In this document: one piece after another, positions 23,932 through 33,904 of the stretch | Layout: each line of letters starts with the position of its first letter | Position numbering within the stretch: position 1 is the first letter of the stretch | DNA from: Nitrosomonas ureae | Lineage (GTDB): Bacteria > Pseudomonadota > Gammaproteobacteria > Burkholderiales > Nitrosomonadaceae | Length of the DNA: 64,000 nucleotides | Reading direction: 5' to 3' | NCBI RefSeq assembly: GCF_900206265.1 | Contig: NZ_LT907782.1 | Span: 1,488,001 to 1,552,000 of the forward strand | Made by a program: the position numbers and the translations under genes | The notes under the pieces: generated by a model | What the model was told of the DNA's origin: nothing | Databases searched by the model: none | Seen by the model: only the letters and a program-made list of their open reading frames with translations

Positions 23932-25014
23932 ATGTCACGCCCTATTCAAGCAATCATTGATCATTCTGCCTTAACACATAATCTGACTATAGTCCGTCAA
24001 TACGCACCCAGCGCACGCATATTGGCAGTCCTCAAAGCAAATGCATACGGCCATGGATTACTTCATACTGCAAACGCTCTTAAGAATGTCGATGGATTTG
24101 CACTCCTGGAATTAGATGCCGCTATAACTTTACGCACTGCAGGTTACCAGCAACCAATTTTACTTTTGGAAGGTTTTTTTTCTACGAAGGAAATAGCTTT
24201 AATTGAGCAATATCAATTGAGCACCGTCATTCATCACACTGAGCAAGTGTCCATGCTATCTGATTTCAAGAATCACAAAATGGACATCTTCATAAAAGTC
24301 AATACCGGCATGAATCGACTTGGATTATCTCCCAAACAATTACCACAAGTCATTAAAGAATTAACAAACAATCAACATGTAAAAAATATTACCCTCATGA
24401 CACATTTTGCCAGTGCTGATGATCCTTCCGAAAAAGCAAGTGTTCTTCGTCAGCTTCGATGCTTCGAAACAATCACCGAAACATATAATTATCCCTGTTC
24501 TCTTGCAAACTCAGCAGCTATCGTTAATTATCCTGAAACCCACAGTGATTGGGTTCGCCCTGGAATCATGTTATACGGCGCTTCACCTTTTCCTGATAAA
24601 ACTGCAGCAGATCTTAATCTTCTACCAGTCATGACACTATCGAGTAAAATTATTGCAATACATGATTTAGAAACCGGTGATAAAGTCGGTTACCATGGAC
24701 TGTTCAAAGCTGATGATCGAATGCGCATTGGAATTGTTGCGTGCGGTTATGCTGATGGCTATCCACGTCACGCACCCACTGGCACACCGATATTGGTTAA
24801 TAATCAACGTAGTCGATTACTAGGCCGGATATCCATGGATATGCTGGCTATAGATCTTACTGGAGTTAAAAATACTAAACTAGGAGACCCTATTGTTCTT
24901 TGGGGTAAAGGTATGCCTGTCGAAGAAATAGCTGCGTACGCCGGGACTTCCAGTTATCAGCTACTTTGCGGACTCTCTGCACGGGTAGATAGGAAATTTC
25001 TTAAGTCGTTTTAA
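23932..25014 (+). CDS. alr: Alanine racemase, biosynthetic
   Basis: Alr converts L- to D-alanine with pyridoxal phosphate, supplying peptidoglycan synthesis. The PLP lysine is Lys35 in LKANAYGHG. The catalytic Tyr region is VACGYADGYPRHAP near 270, and GRISMDM is the conserved C-terminal beta-barrel motif. The ATG at 23932 is preferred over the TTG directly before it. No good Shine-Dalgarno is visible. The length is 360 residues. Confidence 0.96.
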   Translation: MSRPIQAIIDHSALTHNLTIVRQYAPSARILAVLKANAYGHGLLHTANALKNVDGFALLELDAAITLRTAGYQQPILLLEGFFSTKEIALIEQYQLSTVIHHTEQVSMLSDFKNHKMDIFIKVNTGMNRLGLSPKQLPQVIKELTNNQHVKNITLMTHFASADDPSEKASVLRQLRCFETITETYNYPCSLANSAAIVNYPETHSDWVRPGIMLYGASPFPDKTAADLNLLPVMTLSSKIIAIHDLETGDKVGYHGLFKADDRMRIGIVACGYADGYPRHAPTGTPILVNNQRSRLLGRISMDMLAIDLTGVKNTKLGDPIVLWGKGMPVEEIAAYAGTSSYQLLCGLSARVDRKFLKSF

Positions 25015-25044
25015 TTCCCAACCTACCCGGACATCGAAGAAAAG

Positions 25045-25839
25045 TTATTCCACTTTTGCTTTACTGCGTAAATCTTGCACTACTGTAGCAAATTCGCGCT
25101 GCAATACGCGCTGCTGTATATTTTGTTTTACTTCTTCAAACGGAGGAACTTCCATTGGCCGTATATCCATCAGTTGAATTACGTGCCACCCAAATGAAGT
25201 CTGTACCGGTTGCTCCGTCATTCCACCTTTCGACAATTTCACCAGCGCCTCAGAAAACGGTCTGACATAAGCAGCTGGCGGACTCCAATTTAATTCTCCG
25301 CCATTTTCCTTACTCCCGTCATCGATAGATTTTTCTTCAGCAATTTTGGCAAAATTACCGCCTTTTTTGAGACTAGCAATAATATCTCGCGCTTCATTTT
25401 CATTTTCTACAAGAATATGGCGAGCTTTATATTCTTTATCCCCCATCTGCACTCTTAGAACATCGTATTCCTTGCGTAAGGTATCATCACTGACCTGATT
25501 ATGTTTTATATAATCAGCTTGAAATGCTCTCACCAAAACTGCTTGGCGCGCTATCTCAAGTTGCGCAATAACTTCCGGATCTTGATCAAGCCGCTTTTTA
25601 GTCGCTTCTTGTGCGAGAATCTCTTCCGCAATCAGATTCTCACGCAAAGCCTTTCTCATCTCCGGACCATCTTGCTGTCCCTGCGCTACATTCGCTTTCA
25701 CCATTAATTCCAAGCGAGATTGTGGAATTGCCACACCATTTACTTTAGCCACCACTCCTGATGACTGAGCTTGAACCGAGAATGCAATCAAGCCCCAAAC
25801 ACTAATTATCATCACTTGTGAAAATTTCTTTAAATCCAT
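25045..25839 (-). CDS. Parvulin-type peptidyl-prolyl cis-trans isomerase, periplasmic
   Basis: This is a PpiC/SurA-like folding helper. A cleavable signal peptide is visible (hydrophobic stretch ending in SVQAQS, cut after about residue 25). A helical N-terminal chaperone region follows, then a rotamase domain from about residue 135 with ARHILVENENEAR, FAKIAEEKSIDDGSKENGGE and TSFGWHVIQLMD. The length is 264 residues. It is the last gene on this strand after yciB-yciI, separated by about 150 bases. Confidence 0.92.
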   Translation of the reverse strand: MDLKKFSQVMIISVWGLIAFSVQAQSSGVVAKVNGVAIPQSRLELMVKANVAQGQQDGPEMRKALRENLIAEEILAQEATKKRLDQDPEVIAQLEIARQAVLVRAFQADYIKHNQVSDDTLRKEYDVLRVQMGDKEYKARHILVENENEARDIIASLKKGGNFAKIAEEKSIDDGSKENGGELNWSPPAAYVRPFSEALVKLSKGGMTEQPVQTSFGWHVIQLMDIRPMEVPPFEEVKQNIQQRVLQREFATVVQDLRSKAKVE

Positions 25840-25993
25840 GGAATTTCCTTTTTACGATTAGGATAAAATTTATATTCAGCAGAATATAGCCTCAGCTTGG
25901 AGTATACGCCTTTACATGTAAGACGTGAACTCTATAGTCTGCATTTCTAGCGAAATGCACTTGATATTATAGAGAAAAATATACCCTAAGTTT

Positions 25994-26299
25994 TTACTCA
26001 GGTAAAACTTTTTTAAAAGGTTTTATTGTCACACTTTGATAAACGCCTGCACTAACATAAGGGTCTTCATTAGCCCAAGCCTGAGCTGCCTCCAGAGATT
26101 CAAATTCTGCCACTATCAAACTACCTAAGAAACCGAGTGGACCCGGATCTTGACTATCAATTGCAGGATATGGCCCCGCTAAAATTAGTCGACCGGCTTC
26201 CTGCAATACCCTGATTCTTTTTAAATGCTCTGATCGAACGGATAATCTTTTCTCTAAACTATTGGGCACATCTTCTGCGTTTATCGCATATAGCATCAT
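25994..26299 (-). CDS. yciI: YciI-like protein
   Basis: YciI proteins are small dimeric alpha-beta barrel proteins of unknown function, with a conserved His-Asp pair in some members. The N-terminus [19 protein letters not shown] and the C-terminal [19 protein letters not shown] block are typical. The length is 101 residues. Its ATG overlaps the terminal TGA of the yciB frame (ATGA), so it was translationally coupled to full-length yciB. The internal yciB stop may reduce its translation. Confidence 0.92.
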   Translation of the reverse strand: MMLYAINAEDVPNSLEKRLSVRSEHLKRIRVLQEAGRLILAGPYPAIDSQDPGPLGFLGSLIVAEFESLEAAQAWANEDPYVSAGVYQSVTIKPFKKVLPE

Positions 26300-26901
26300 T
26301 GTTTCTTTCCATTCTTATTGTCGATTTTTTCCATCAGATTGTCTTGTTCATTTACAGTCAGGATTCTTTCAGGTATTGGCTTCAAGTGTTTTCCCAATAC
26401 CATAACTTGCAAAACTATAAACACAAGCATCATTCCCGCAGCACCGAATAGCTTAAATGTGACTCAGATATCTACTGAGAATCTAAAGGCAACATAGAGA
26501 TTAACTCCTCCCATTAATAGAAAAAAAACTGTCCAACTTAGATTAAGTTTGCCCCATACAGCTGGAGGTAGAATCATCTGTTTTTTAAGTATTAATTCTA
26601 TTATATTTTTTCTAAATACCAAGCTCGATACTAGTAAAACAGATGCGATCAACCAATATAGAACTGTCGGTTTCCATTTAATAAATGTTTCATCCTGAGC
26701 TAATAATGTAGCTCCACCCAGAATCACGATAATCGCCAGATTTATCCACATTAACTTTTCTATTTTCTGCTTTCGCATCCAAAGCCAGCCAATCTGTGCA
26801 ATGGCCGCTACTATCGCAACAGCAGTGGCTATAAAAATATCATACAGCTTAAAAGTTAGAAAAAATAATATTACTGGAAAAATATCGAAGAAAAACTTCA
26901 T
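26296..26901 (-). pseudogene. yciB: Inner-membrane septation protein YciB (IspZ), interrupted by an in-frame TGA
   Basis: YciB is a multi-pass membrane protein linked to septation and envelope integrity. The first 145 codons (26901-26464) give a normal N-terminus (MKFFFDIFPVILFFLTF) and four to five hydrophobic segments, then stop at TGA (26464-26466). The same frame continues without any other stop for about 55 codons: VTFKLFGAAGMMLVFIVLQV, then a tail ending GKKQ at 26296. The stop falls where relatives have Trp (DVWVNFKLFG), so a single TGG to TGA change explains it. It could be a real mutation, a truncated but working protein, stop read-through or a sequencing error. Confidence 0.85.
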
Positions 26902-26981
26902 GACGTCAAGTCAGCGCTATATCTATCATATTATCAATCATCTAACGCTTAGAATCACCAAAATTCAAATACTGCTCATTA

Positions 26982-28136
26982 TCAACTCAATACCGCAGGT
27001 AACTGAGGTGTTAAGTTATTTTTTTCCTTGGTTGCTGTACCCAATAATGCATATCCAAGTATATTTCCTTCGTCATTTTGATAAAGTGCTCTAACACCAT
27101 CTCCCTCTATTTCAACATTCCACTTACCTTTGATACCAAAATCCGGCGGTGAGACTATTGTTGGACAGGATGGAGTTTTTACAATCACCGGCATTGCCGG
27201 ATAATGAAGCTGAGTGGGATTACCCGTAAGTGTCGCAGCTAAAGCTTTCGCAGCATGTGTAATAGGCATTACAAATGGCAGTACTTTTCCTTCAACTTCC
27301 GCACAATCGCCCAATGCATAAATATCGTCACAATAAGTCCGCAGCAAACGGTTCACGACGATACCACGATTAACCTGAATACCAGCTGCAACAGCAAGTT
27401 GCGTACGCGGATTTAATCCAACCGCTGACAATACGATATCAGACTCAATTGATTCGCCATTGGCTAATGTCAAACGAAACCTTTCCTGCTGTATTTGATC
27501 TATCGCCTGAGTTGTTGTGCTTAAATGAAAAAATACACCTGCCTCTTCCAGTTTCTTCTGTATAAATGCTCCCCCCTCTGGGGGCAACAAACGACCAAGC
27601 GGTCGCGCACCCATATCAATCACATCGACTTGATAGCCACTCGCTACCAAATCATTCGCAAATTCACAACCAATCAGACCTGCTCCTATGATACAAACTC
27701 TCGCCCGACCAACCAAAGCGCTCCGGAATTTCTTATAATCATCAAGATCATTGACAGTTAATATTCCCTCTACACCACTTCCTGATAATGGCAAGCGCAC
27801 TTGGTCTGCACCCAGTGCTAAAACCAGCCGTCCGTAAATTATCTTTTCACCATCAGACAAAGTTATCGTATGCTTCTCTTGATCTATCAAAGTAACCCGG
27901 CAAAAGGGACGAATGGAAATCTTTAACTGCGATGCCATCTTAGCAGCATCTCCATTCAAAATAGAATCAGGATTTTTACCAGTTGATAGCGCATTCGATA
28001 ACATAGGCTTGGAATAAAAGCCACCATGATCAGCAGAAAACATTTCAATCGGCAGCTCTGAATTAAGCTTGCGTATTTCGCGCGCCACGCCATAACCAGC
28101 CAAACCACTACCTACAATCACCACTGAATTTCTCAT
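26982..28136 (-). CDS. FAD-dependent NAD(P)H oxidoreductase, rubredoxin reductase-like
   Basis: The 384-residue protein has the two-dinucleotide fold: GSGLAGYGVAREI near residues 8-20 for FAD, GAGLIGCEFANDLVASGY near 148 for NAD(P)H, and YALGDCAEVEGKV near 270 for the FAD ribityl contact. This is the layout of rubredoxin-NAD reductases and related enzymes. YSKPMLSNAL is typical of that subgroup. No rubredoxin gene is adjacent, so the electron acceptor is inferred only from similarity. Nitrite reductase-like or NorW-like partners are alternatives. Confidence 0.85.
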   Translation of the reverse strand: MRNSVVIVGSGLAGYGVAREIRKLNSELPIEMFSADHGGFYSKPMLSNALSTGKNPDSILNGDAAKMASQLKISIRPFCRVTLIDQEKHTITLSDGEKIIYGRLVLALGADQVRLPLSGSGVEGILTVNDLDDYKKFRSALVGRARVCIIGAGLIGCEFANDLVASGYQVDVIDMGARPLGRLLPPEGGAFIQKKLEEAGVFFHLSTTTQAIDQIQQERFRLTLANGESIESDIVLSAVGLNPRTQLAVAAGIQVNRGIVVNRLLRTYCDDIYALGDCAEVEGKVLPFVMPITHAAKALAATLTGNPTQLHYPAMPVIVKTPSCPTIVSPPDFGIKGKWNVEIEGDGVRALYQNDEGNILGYALLGTATKEKNNLTPQLPAVLS

Positions 28137-28501
28137 TGACTCATTTTCCTGTTATCTCAAAATACAACTGAATTACCACACTTTGAATATAAGCCCCTAT
28201 TTGAAATATCTTCCCATCTAATCTGTTTTAATACCCCTGTCAGTATCCCCATGTGCTGCATCTCAGATCAACTCGCATATCACATTGTTAGTGTTTCTTT
28301 ACCTAACTTTCATTATTAGCGATTAAAAAAAGCACATTGAACCTGGAAAAATTCCTTATCAATGTGCTTTTGGATATATTGACCGGCTATCAATAAATTA
28401 CTTATTAGTTAAAACCATATCAAACTGTCGATATTATTTTATCAATTTCAAAAATTTAAGAAACCACACCAGCGTGACTAATCTGCCAGAAGCTTATCTT
28501 C
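28137..28501. other. Intergenic stretch with one terminator
   Basis: This 365-base gap between two minus-strand genes contains the strong hairpin at 28326-28372 but no supported ORF. The part near 28140-28260 should hold the promoter of the oxidoreductase gene. I cannot pick out a confident -35/-10 pair. Confidence 0.5.
28324..28372 (-). terminator. Intrinsic terminator, probably for mlaA
   Basis: On the minus strand AAAGCACATTGA and TCAATGTGCTTT form a perfect 12-bp stem around an 18-base loop, followed by a T run of about seven. A-rich sequence before the stem gives T on the other strand too, so it may act in both directions. It lies about 130 bases past the mlaA stop. Confidence 0.85.
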
Positions 28502-29266
28502 TTATTTTTCTTCACTACTGTTATTCACCAAGCTAGTGCGCCTTTGTAAATATGCATCTCGCATGAATTCATATTTATCCAACGCAGCTTCTTCCAGGGT
28601 TTTCTCAATATCCAGTAGCTGCGCACGTGTATTTACAGCTCTCGCTGTTGCTACCGGAAAGCGCAAAGCAGCAGAATTAATATAGTCCACATTATGCATA
28701 AAAACCCCTGTTACTCCTTGTGTAACAGGATCCACAAAGAAACTGTCAACAGCAATACCAAAAGTATCACGAACCGAACTCGGTCCCAGGAAAGGAAGCA
28801 CCACGTAAGGCCCGCTACCAACCCCATAGCGACCCAAGGTTTGACCGAAATCTTCATTCCGTTTGCTGAGATTAACATCACTGGCTGCACTAATATCGCT
28901 TGCAATATCTATCAAACCAAAAATACCAAAAGTGGTATTGATAAGTAGCCGTGCACTACTGGCAAGTGCACTCTCGTAATTTAATTGTAGAACAGAATTA
29001 GTCAGCACCACTACATCATTAAGGTTTGAAAAAAAATTCCCTACCATCAACTCAAGGGGATCAGGCATAATTTTTTTATAACCTTTAGCAACCGGTTCAA
29101 ATACATTATTATCGACCATTTCATTAAAATCAAAAACTGCACGATTCATTGGTTCTAGAGGATCATAAGGCCCATCCTCGTTATTTAATTTTGTGGAAGC
29201 ACAGCCGGTCAAAAATAGGCCAGTCAATAGAATAGCCACAACTTTGGAATGAATAATATTAATCAT
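28502..29266 (-). CDS. mlaA: Outer-membrane lipoprotein MlaA (VacJ)
   Basis: MlaA removes phospholipids from the outer leaflet of the outer membrane and passes them to the MlaC shuttle. The signal peptide ends in the lipobox LFLTGC (Cys near 22). DPLEPMNRAVFDFN near residue 36 and the later YGVGSGPYVVLPFLGPSSVRD-type segment are diagnostic. The 254-residue length is normal. Unlike in many relatives the mlaFEDC genes are not adjacent. The protein ends in a polar tail. Confidence 0.95.
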   Translation of the reverse strand: MINIIHSKVVAILLTGLFLTGCASTKLNNEDGPYDPLEPMNRAVFDFNEMVDNNVFEPVAKGYKKIMPDPLELMVGNFFSNLNDVVVLTNSVLQLNYESALASSARLLINTTFGIFGLIDIASDISAASDVNLSKRNEDFGQTLGRYGVGSGPYVVLPFLGPSSVRDTFGIAVDSFFVDPVTQGVTGVFMHNVDYINSAALRFPVATARAVNTRAQLLDIEKTLEEAALDKYEFMRDAYLQRRTSLVNNSSEEK

Positions 29267-29497
29267 CTTGTTATTTTAGTAAAAAATTTTATCGATCTTG
29301 CCACATTTATAGAATACGTTCAATACGAATCTATCCAAAGCGATATATTTGTTCAGAATAGCCATGAACGAGCGCTACCTCACAAAATACAAAAAAAGAG
29401 CCTGATTGAATCAAATCGCAAGCTTTAGGGATACGACGGAATTGTCAAATTAATTAACAAAAATTCATTCAAAAACACTATAAGTCAATTTTTCATT

Positions 29498-31591
29498 TTA
29501 AACCATTCCCATTCCATTGTGACGCAATAGCGCATCTAATTCCGGTCCTCGTCCCCGAAAAGCTATGAATGATTCCAATGCCGGGCGACTACCTCCCACT
29601 GCAAGAATTTCTTCGAGAAAATGCGATCCTTTCACCGCATTAACTACACCAGTTGATGCAACCTCTTCAAACGCGCTGTAAGCATCTGCCGAAAGAACCT
29701 CTGCCCATTTATAACTATAATAACCTGCAGCATATCCCCCGGCAAAAATATGCGCAAAGCTGTTCGGGAAACGGTTAAAATCAGGTGGAATGATCACTGC
29801 CACGTCATTCCGAATCTCATTCATTAACTGTAAAACCGTCCTGTTGCCATTCGGTTTATAATCAAAATGCACATGCATATCAAATAAAGCAAATTCAATT
29901 TGCCGCAACATTTGCAATCCACTCTGAAAATTTTTTGCTTTCAGCATCTTATCGAATAAAATCCGGGGTATGGATTCTCCTGTATCAATGTGGCACGTCA
30001 TTCCACTCACCACATCCCATTCCCAACAAAAGTTCTCCATAAACTGGCTTGGTAGCTCTACCGCATCCCATTCGACACCATTGATGCCCGACACACCTAA
30101 ATCTTCCACCCTTGTCAGTAAATGATGTAAACCATGACCAAACTCATGAAATAACACAATTACCTCGTCATGCGTGAATAATGCGGGACGTAACTGACCG
30201 TTAATTGTCACAGGTGCTGAGAAATTACAGGTAAGATATGCCACCGGTACTTGTATTTCATACTTCTCTGCTTGCTGATCATCAATTCGACGCCTCGTTA
30301 CCGCTTCATCCATCCAAGCACCACCTCGTTTAGTGGCTCGTGCATAGAGATCCAAATAAAATTGACCAATCAGTTGTTCAGAAGCATCCAGAATATCAAA
30401 AAACTTAACATCGGGATGCCAGCACTGAACTTTACGTGAAGCCAATGCAGGACGAATCTGAATCCCGTATAGTTTTTCCACCAATCTAAACATACCAGAG
30501 AGTACTTTGTCTTCCTGAAAATATTTCTTAACCTCTTGATCTGAAAAGTTATAACACTCTTCTCGCAATTTTTCGCTGGCATAAGCCACATCCCAAGCCT
30601 CAAGTTTTGGCAGATATAACTTCTCAGCTGCAAATTGTTTAAGTGCTTGCAAATCTCTCTCGGCATACAGCTTTGCCTTAGTCGCCAGTTCTCTAAGAAA
30701 ATCCAGAACCTGTTGCGGAGAGGTTGCCATTTTTGTCACCAAAGAAACTTCAGCGTAATTTTCATAACCCAGCATTTGCGCTTCTTCCAGGCGAAGCTCT
30801 AATATTCCGTTAATTAGCGGCATATTATCTTTATCCGATCCAACTGGACTATCAAATTCACTCGCTCGCGTAGCATTAGCACGATACATTTTCTCGCGCA
30901 AAATTCGATCGTCAGCATATTGCATCACAGGAAGATACGAAGGCATATGCAAGGTAAACTTCCAACCGATCTTGGAGTCCGCTGCCGCCAATTCCTTGGC
31001 TGCTTGCAGTACATCAGCCGGAATACCCGCTACGGCTTTGGCATCCTTAATCAATAATTCATAAGCATTCGTTGCATCCAGTAAATTGTCATTGAATTTT
31101 GATGATAAATTTGATAATTCTTTCTGAATTTGCAAAAACCGCTGTTTTTTTTCAGACGACAATTCCGCCCCACCTAAACGAAAATCTCTTAATTCATTCT
31201 CAATGATCTTTTTCCGCGCCGACGTCAAATGATTGAATTCCGAACTTTTACGCAATTGTTTAAATCTTTCGAACAGCAGGACATCCTGAGATAACTCAGC
31301 ATAAAACTGGGTTATCAGAGGTAAATTGGCATTGTATACTTCCCGCAACTGCGGAGTATTCATCACCGCATTTAAATGCGACACTTGACCCCAAGCACGT
31401 GACAAACGCTCACTCGCATCCACCATTGGCTGTACAAAATTTTGCCATGTAGGCGCTTGAACATCAGCCCGAACTTTTTCAATTAAAGCACGATTCTCTT
31501 CCAACAGTGCCTCAATGGCTGGCGCAATATGCTCATTTGTTATTTCTACAAAACGAGGAAGCCCAGAAAAATCAAGCAATGGATTAGACAT
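29498..31591 (-). CDS. prlC: Oligopeptidase A (M3 zinc metallopeptidase)
   Basis: PrlC degrades signal peptides and other short peptides in the cytoplasm. The zinc site HEFGH is at residues 482-486 within LFHEFGHGLHHLLT. The third ligand Glu follows about 25 residues later (GVEWDAVELPSQFMENF). The N-terminal FVEITNEHIAPAIEALL is family-typical. The 697-residue length matches E. coli PrlC. It precedes pyrC' with about 70 bases between them. Confidence 0.96.
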   Translation of the reverse strand: MSNPLLDFSGLPRFVEITNEHIAPAIEALLEENRALIEKVRADVQAPTWQNFVQPMVDASERLSRAWGQVSHLNAVMNTPQLREVYNANLPLITQFYAELSQDVLLFERFKQLRKSSEFNHLTSARKKIIENELRDFRLGGAELSSEKKQRFLQIQKELSNLSSKFNDNLLDATNAYELLIKDAKAVAGIPADVLQAAKELAAADSKIGWKFTLHMPSYLPVMQYADDRILREKMYRANATRASEFDSPVGSDKDNMPLINGILELRLEEAQMLGYENYAEVSLVTKMATSPQQVLDFLRELATKAKLYAERDLQALKQFAAEKLYLPKLEAWDVAYASEKLREECYNFSDQEVKKYFQEDKVLSGMFRLVEKLYGIQIRPALASRKVQCWHPDVKFFDILDASEQLIGQFYLDLYARATKRGGAWMDEAVTRRRIDDQQAEKYEIQVPVAYLTCNFSAPVTINGQLRPALFTHDEVIVLFHEFGHGLHHLLTRVEDLGVSGINGVEWDAVELPSQFMENFCWEWDVVSGMTCHIDTGESIPRILFDKMLKAKNFQSGLQMLRQIEFALFDMHVHFDYKPNGNRTVLQLMNEIRNDVAVIIPPDFNRFPNSFAHIFAGGYAAGYYSYKWAEVLSADAYSAFEEVASTGVVNAVKGSHFLEEILAVGGSRPALESFIAFRGRGPELDALLRHNGMGMV

Positions 31592-31658
31592 ATTTCTCCC
31601 GATAATTGAAAAACGTTTCTTCCTGTATCGTTAATAAATTAGAAAAATGCAAGCAGAT

Positions 31659-32933
31659 TCAATGTTCATAGACAATATGGCCATTCACCAGAGTATATTT
31701 AATTCCACCCGGTAATTCCATACCCATAAAAGGTGTGTTTTTGCCTTGACTCAGAATGGCCGAAGACGTCACTTTCCAGTAATGATCAGGATCAAAAATA
31801 CAAATATCAGCTGCACTACCGATGGACAAATGCCCTGCCTCAATGCCCAGAATACCCGCCGGATCCGAAGTAATCTTTGCTAAAATCCTTGGCAAAGACA
31901 AATGCATCTCTGCTCCCCATTTTAATGCTAAGGGCAGCAATAGTTCTACGCCCGTAGCTCCAATTTCAGACTGCCCAAATGGCAATAATTTGGCATCTTC
32001 ATCTACCGGTGCATGATCGGAACAAACCGCGTCAATCGTGCCGTTCAACAGGCCCTGCCGCAACGCATCGCGATCATCAGAACCACGCAGTGGCGGCATT
32101 AAATGACAGTTGGAATCAAAGAAACCAATATCCATATCTGACAAATGAAGATGGTTAATTGTCACATCACAGGTTATCGGCAAACCTTGTTGCTTGGCAG
32201 CACGAATCATCGCCACCCCTTCAGCACTAGAAATTCGACACAGATGTACTTTAACTCCTGTTTCTTTTGTTAATAATATAATGTTGGAAATAGCAATTGT
32301 CTCTGCACAAACGGGGATTGTAAGTAACCCTAGTCGGGTGGCAACTTCACCATCATGCGCCACACCATCACCCGTCAAACTGATTTCTTGGGGGCGCAAC
32401 CACACGCTAAAATCAAATGTAGAGGCATACCGCATAGCCTGCATGAGCACCCGAAGGTTTGGTAACAACCCTTCGGGTTGACCAAAAACCACACACCCAG
32501 CATCATTCAATTCCGCCATCTCAGTCAATCGCTCACCTTTCAACCCTTGAGTAAGCGCACCAATCGGATAAACATGCGCTTGGTTCAAATTCTTAGCGCG
32601 ATGTTTCAGCATTTCTACCAAACCTGGCTCATCCAGCGGCGGATCCGTATCTGGAGGACATGCAATGCTCGTTACACCGCCGGCAACGGCCGCACTCATC
32701 TCAGATTCTAGAGTCGCTTTATATTCTAATCCTGGTTCACGCAAACGTACGGATAAATCGACCAGACCCGGACATACAACTAACGATTGAGCATCGATTA
32801 TACGGCTCGCCTGAAATTCAGCAGGAGCTTTACCTATCCCGACAACTTTGCCCTTAGCAATAAAAATATCCTGTACAGAATCAATATCATTCTTTGGATC
32901 AATGAGTCGTCCATTTTTGATATGAATTTTCAT
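31659..32933 (-). CDS. pyrX: Catalytically degenerate dihydroorotase homologue PyrC'
   Basis: The fold is that of class I dihydroorotase (424 residues), but the first zinc motif is lost. Active enzymes have DLHVHLREPG, and here residues 60-68 read DLSVRLREP. The later TSDHAPH equivalent survives only partly (CSDHAPVDEDAK). In Pseudomonas a similar inactive PyrC' forms the structural partner of aspartate transcarbamoylase, and its gene follows pyrB, as here. So a structural, non-catalytic role with PyrB is the likely function, and a true pyrC should exist elsewhere. Confidence 0.9.
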   Translation of the reverse strand: MKIHIKNGRLIDPKNDIDSVQDIFIAKGKVVGIGKAPAEFQASRIIDAQSLVVCPGLVDLSVRLREPGLEYKATLESEMSAAVAGGVTSIACPPDTDPPLDEPGLVEMLKHRAKNLNQAHVYPIGALTQGLKGERLTEMAELNDAGCVVFGQPEGLLPNLRVLMQAMRYASTFDFSVWLRPQEISLTGDGVAHDGEVATRLGLLTIPVCAETIAISNIILLTKETGVKVHLCRISSAEGVAMIRAAKQQGLPITCDVTINHLHLSDMDIGFFDSNCHLMPPLRGSDDRDALRQGLLNGTIDAVCSDHAPVDEDAKLLPFGQSEIGATGVELLLPLALKWGAEMHLSLPRILAKITSDPAGILGIEAGHLSIGSAADICIFDPDHYWKVTSSAILSQGKNTPFMGMELPGGIKYTLVNGHIVYEH

Positions 32934-32950
32934 ACTAACAATCTTTAAAC

Positions 32951-33904
32951 CTAATTACCTGTTAAGATTGACATCACAGCCATACGCACTGCAATGCCAA
33001 ATGTCACTTGAGGCAAAATTACCGATTGTTTACCATCTGCAACTGCTGAATCGATCTCTACGCCACGATTCATTGGTCCAGGATGCATCACTATTGCATC
33101 ACGCCGAGCAAGTGACAGCTTATCTACAGTCAGCCCATAATACTTAAAATATTCCTCCGCACTAGGTAAATTTGCACCCTTCATTCGCTCATTCTGCAAA
33201 CGCAACATCATTAATACATCAACATCTTTTAGGCCGGTTGCCATATCATGATAAACATGCACACCAAGGCGTTCCACCATTTTGGGCAGCAAAGTTTTCG
33301 GTGCGATAACGCGCACTTCAGGAACACCCAATGTTGTTAATGCGTGAATCTGGGACCGCGCTACTCGGGAATGCAAAATATCACCGATAATGGCAACACG
33401 TAAGTTGCGAAAATCATGCTTGTAACGCCGTATCGTAAACATATCTAACAGAGCTTGAGTAGGATGCGCATGGCTTCCATCCCCAGCATTGATGACATGA
33501 ATATCTGAGCGGACATGTTTTGCAATCAAGTGAGCAGCGCCACTTTGAGCATGTCGCACCACAAACATATCGGCATTCATTGCAGAAAGATTGTCCACAG
33601 TATCCAACAGTGTCTCACCCTTGGATTGTGCAGAAACAGCAATATTTAAATTGATGACATCAGCTGACAAACGTTTGGCAGCAATTTCAAACGTGGTTCT
33701 TGTACGCGTACTTGATTCAAAGAAAAGATTGAATATCGACTTACCACGCAGCAATGGTATTTTCTTGACATCACGCTCAGTAACCCCCACAAAAGATTCG
33801 GCTGTATCCAGAATATGCAGCAGCATAGACCCCGGCAAACCTTCCGTTGTCAACAAATGCTGCAATGCACCATTTTCATCCAACTGCGGATTTCTATTGA
33901 TCAT
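32951..33904 (-). CDS. pyrB: Aspartate carbamoyltransferase catalytic subunit
   Basis: PyrB condenses carbamoyl phosphate and aspartate in pyrimidine synthesis. [12 protein letters not shown] near residue 62 binds carbamoyl phosphate, [13 protein letters not shown] near 141 is the second conserved loop, and [12 protein letters not shown] near 272 closes the aspartate site. The length is 317 residues. Its start overlaps the pyrR stop (ATGA type), and pyrC' follows after 17 bases, so pyrR-pyrB-pyrC' is one operon. Confidence 0.97.
   Translation of the reverse strand: MINRNPQLDENGALQHLLTTEGLPGSMLLHILDTAESFVGVTERDVKKIPLLRGKSIFNLFFESSTRTRTTFEIAAKRLSADVINLNIAVSAQSKGETLLDTVDNLSAMNADMFVVRHAQSGAAHLIAKHVRSDIHVINAGDGSHAHPTQALLDMFTIRRYKHDFRNLRVAIIGDILHSRVARSQIHALTTLGVPEVRVIAPKTLLPKMVERLGVHVYHDMATGLKDVDVLMMLRLQNERMKGANLPSAEEYFKYYGLTVDKLSLARRDAIVMHPGPMNRGVEIDSAVADGKQSVILPQVTFGIAVRMAVMSILTGN

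Noticed and set aside
25015..25044. Terminator between convergent alr and ppiC
   Set aside because: The 30-base gap has no stem with a following T run.
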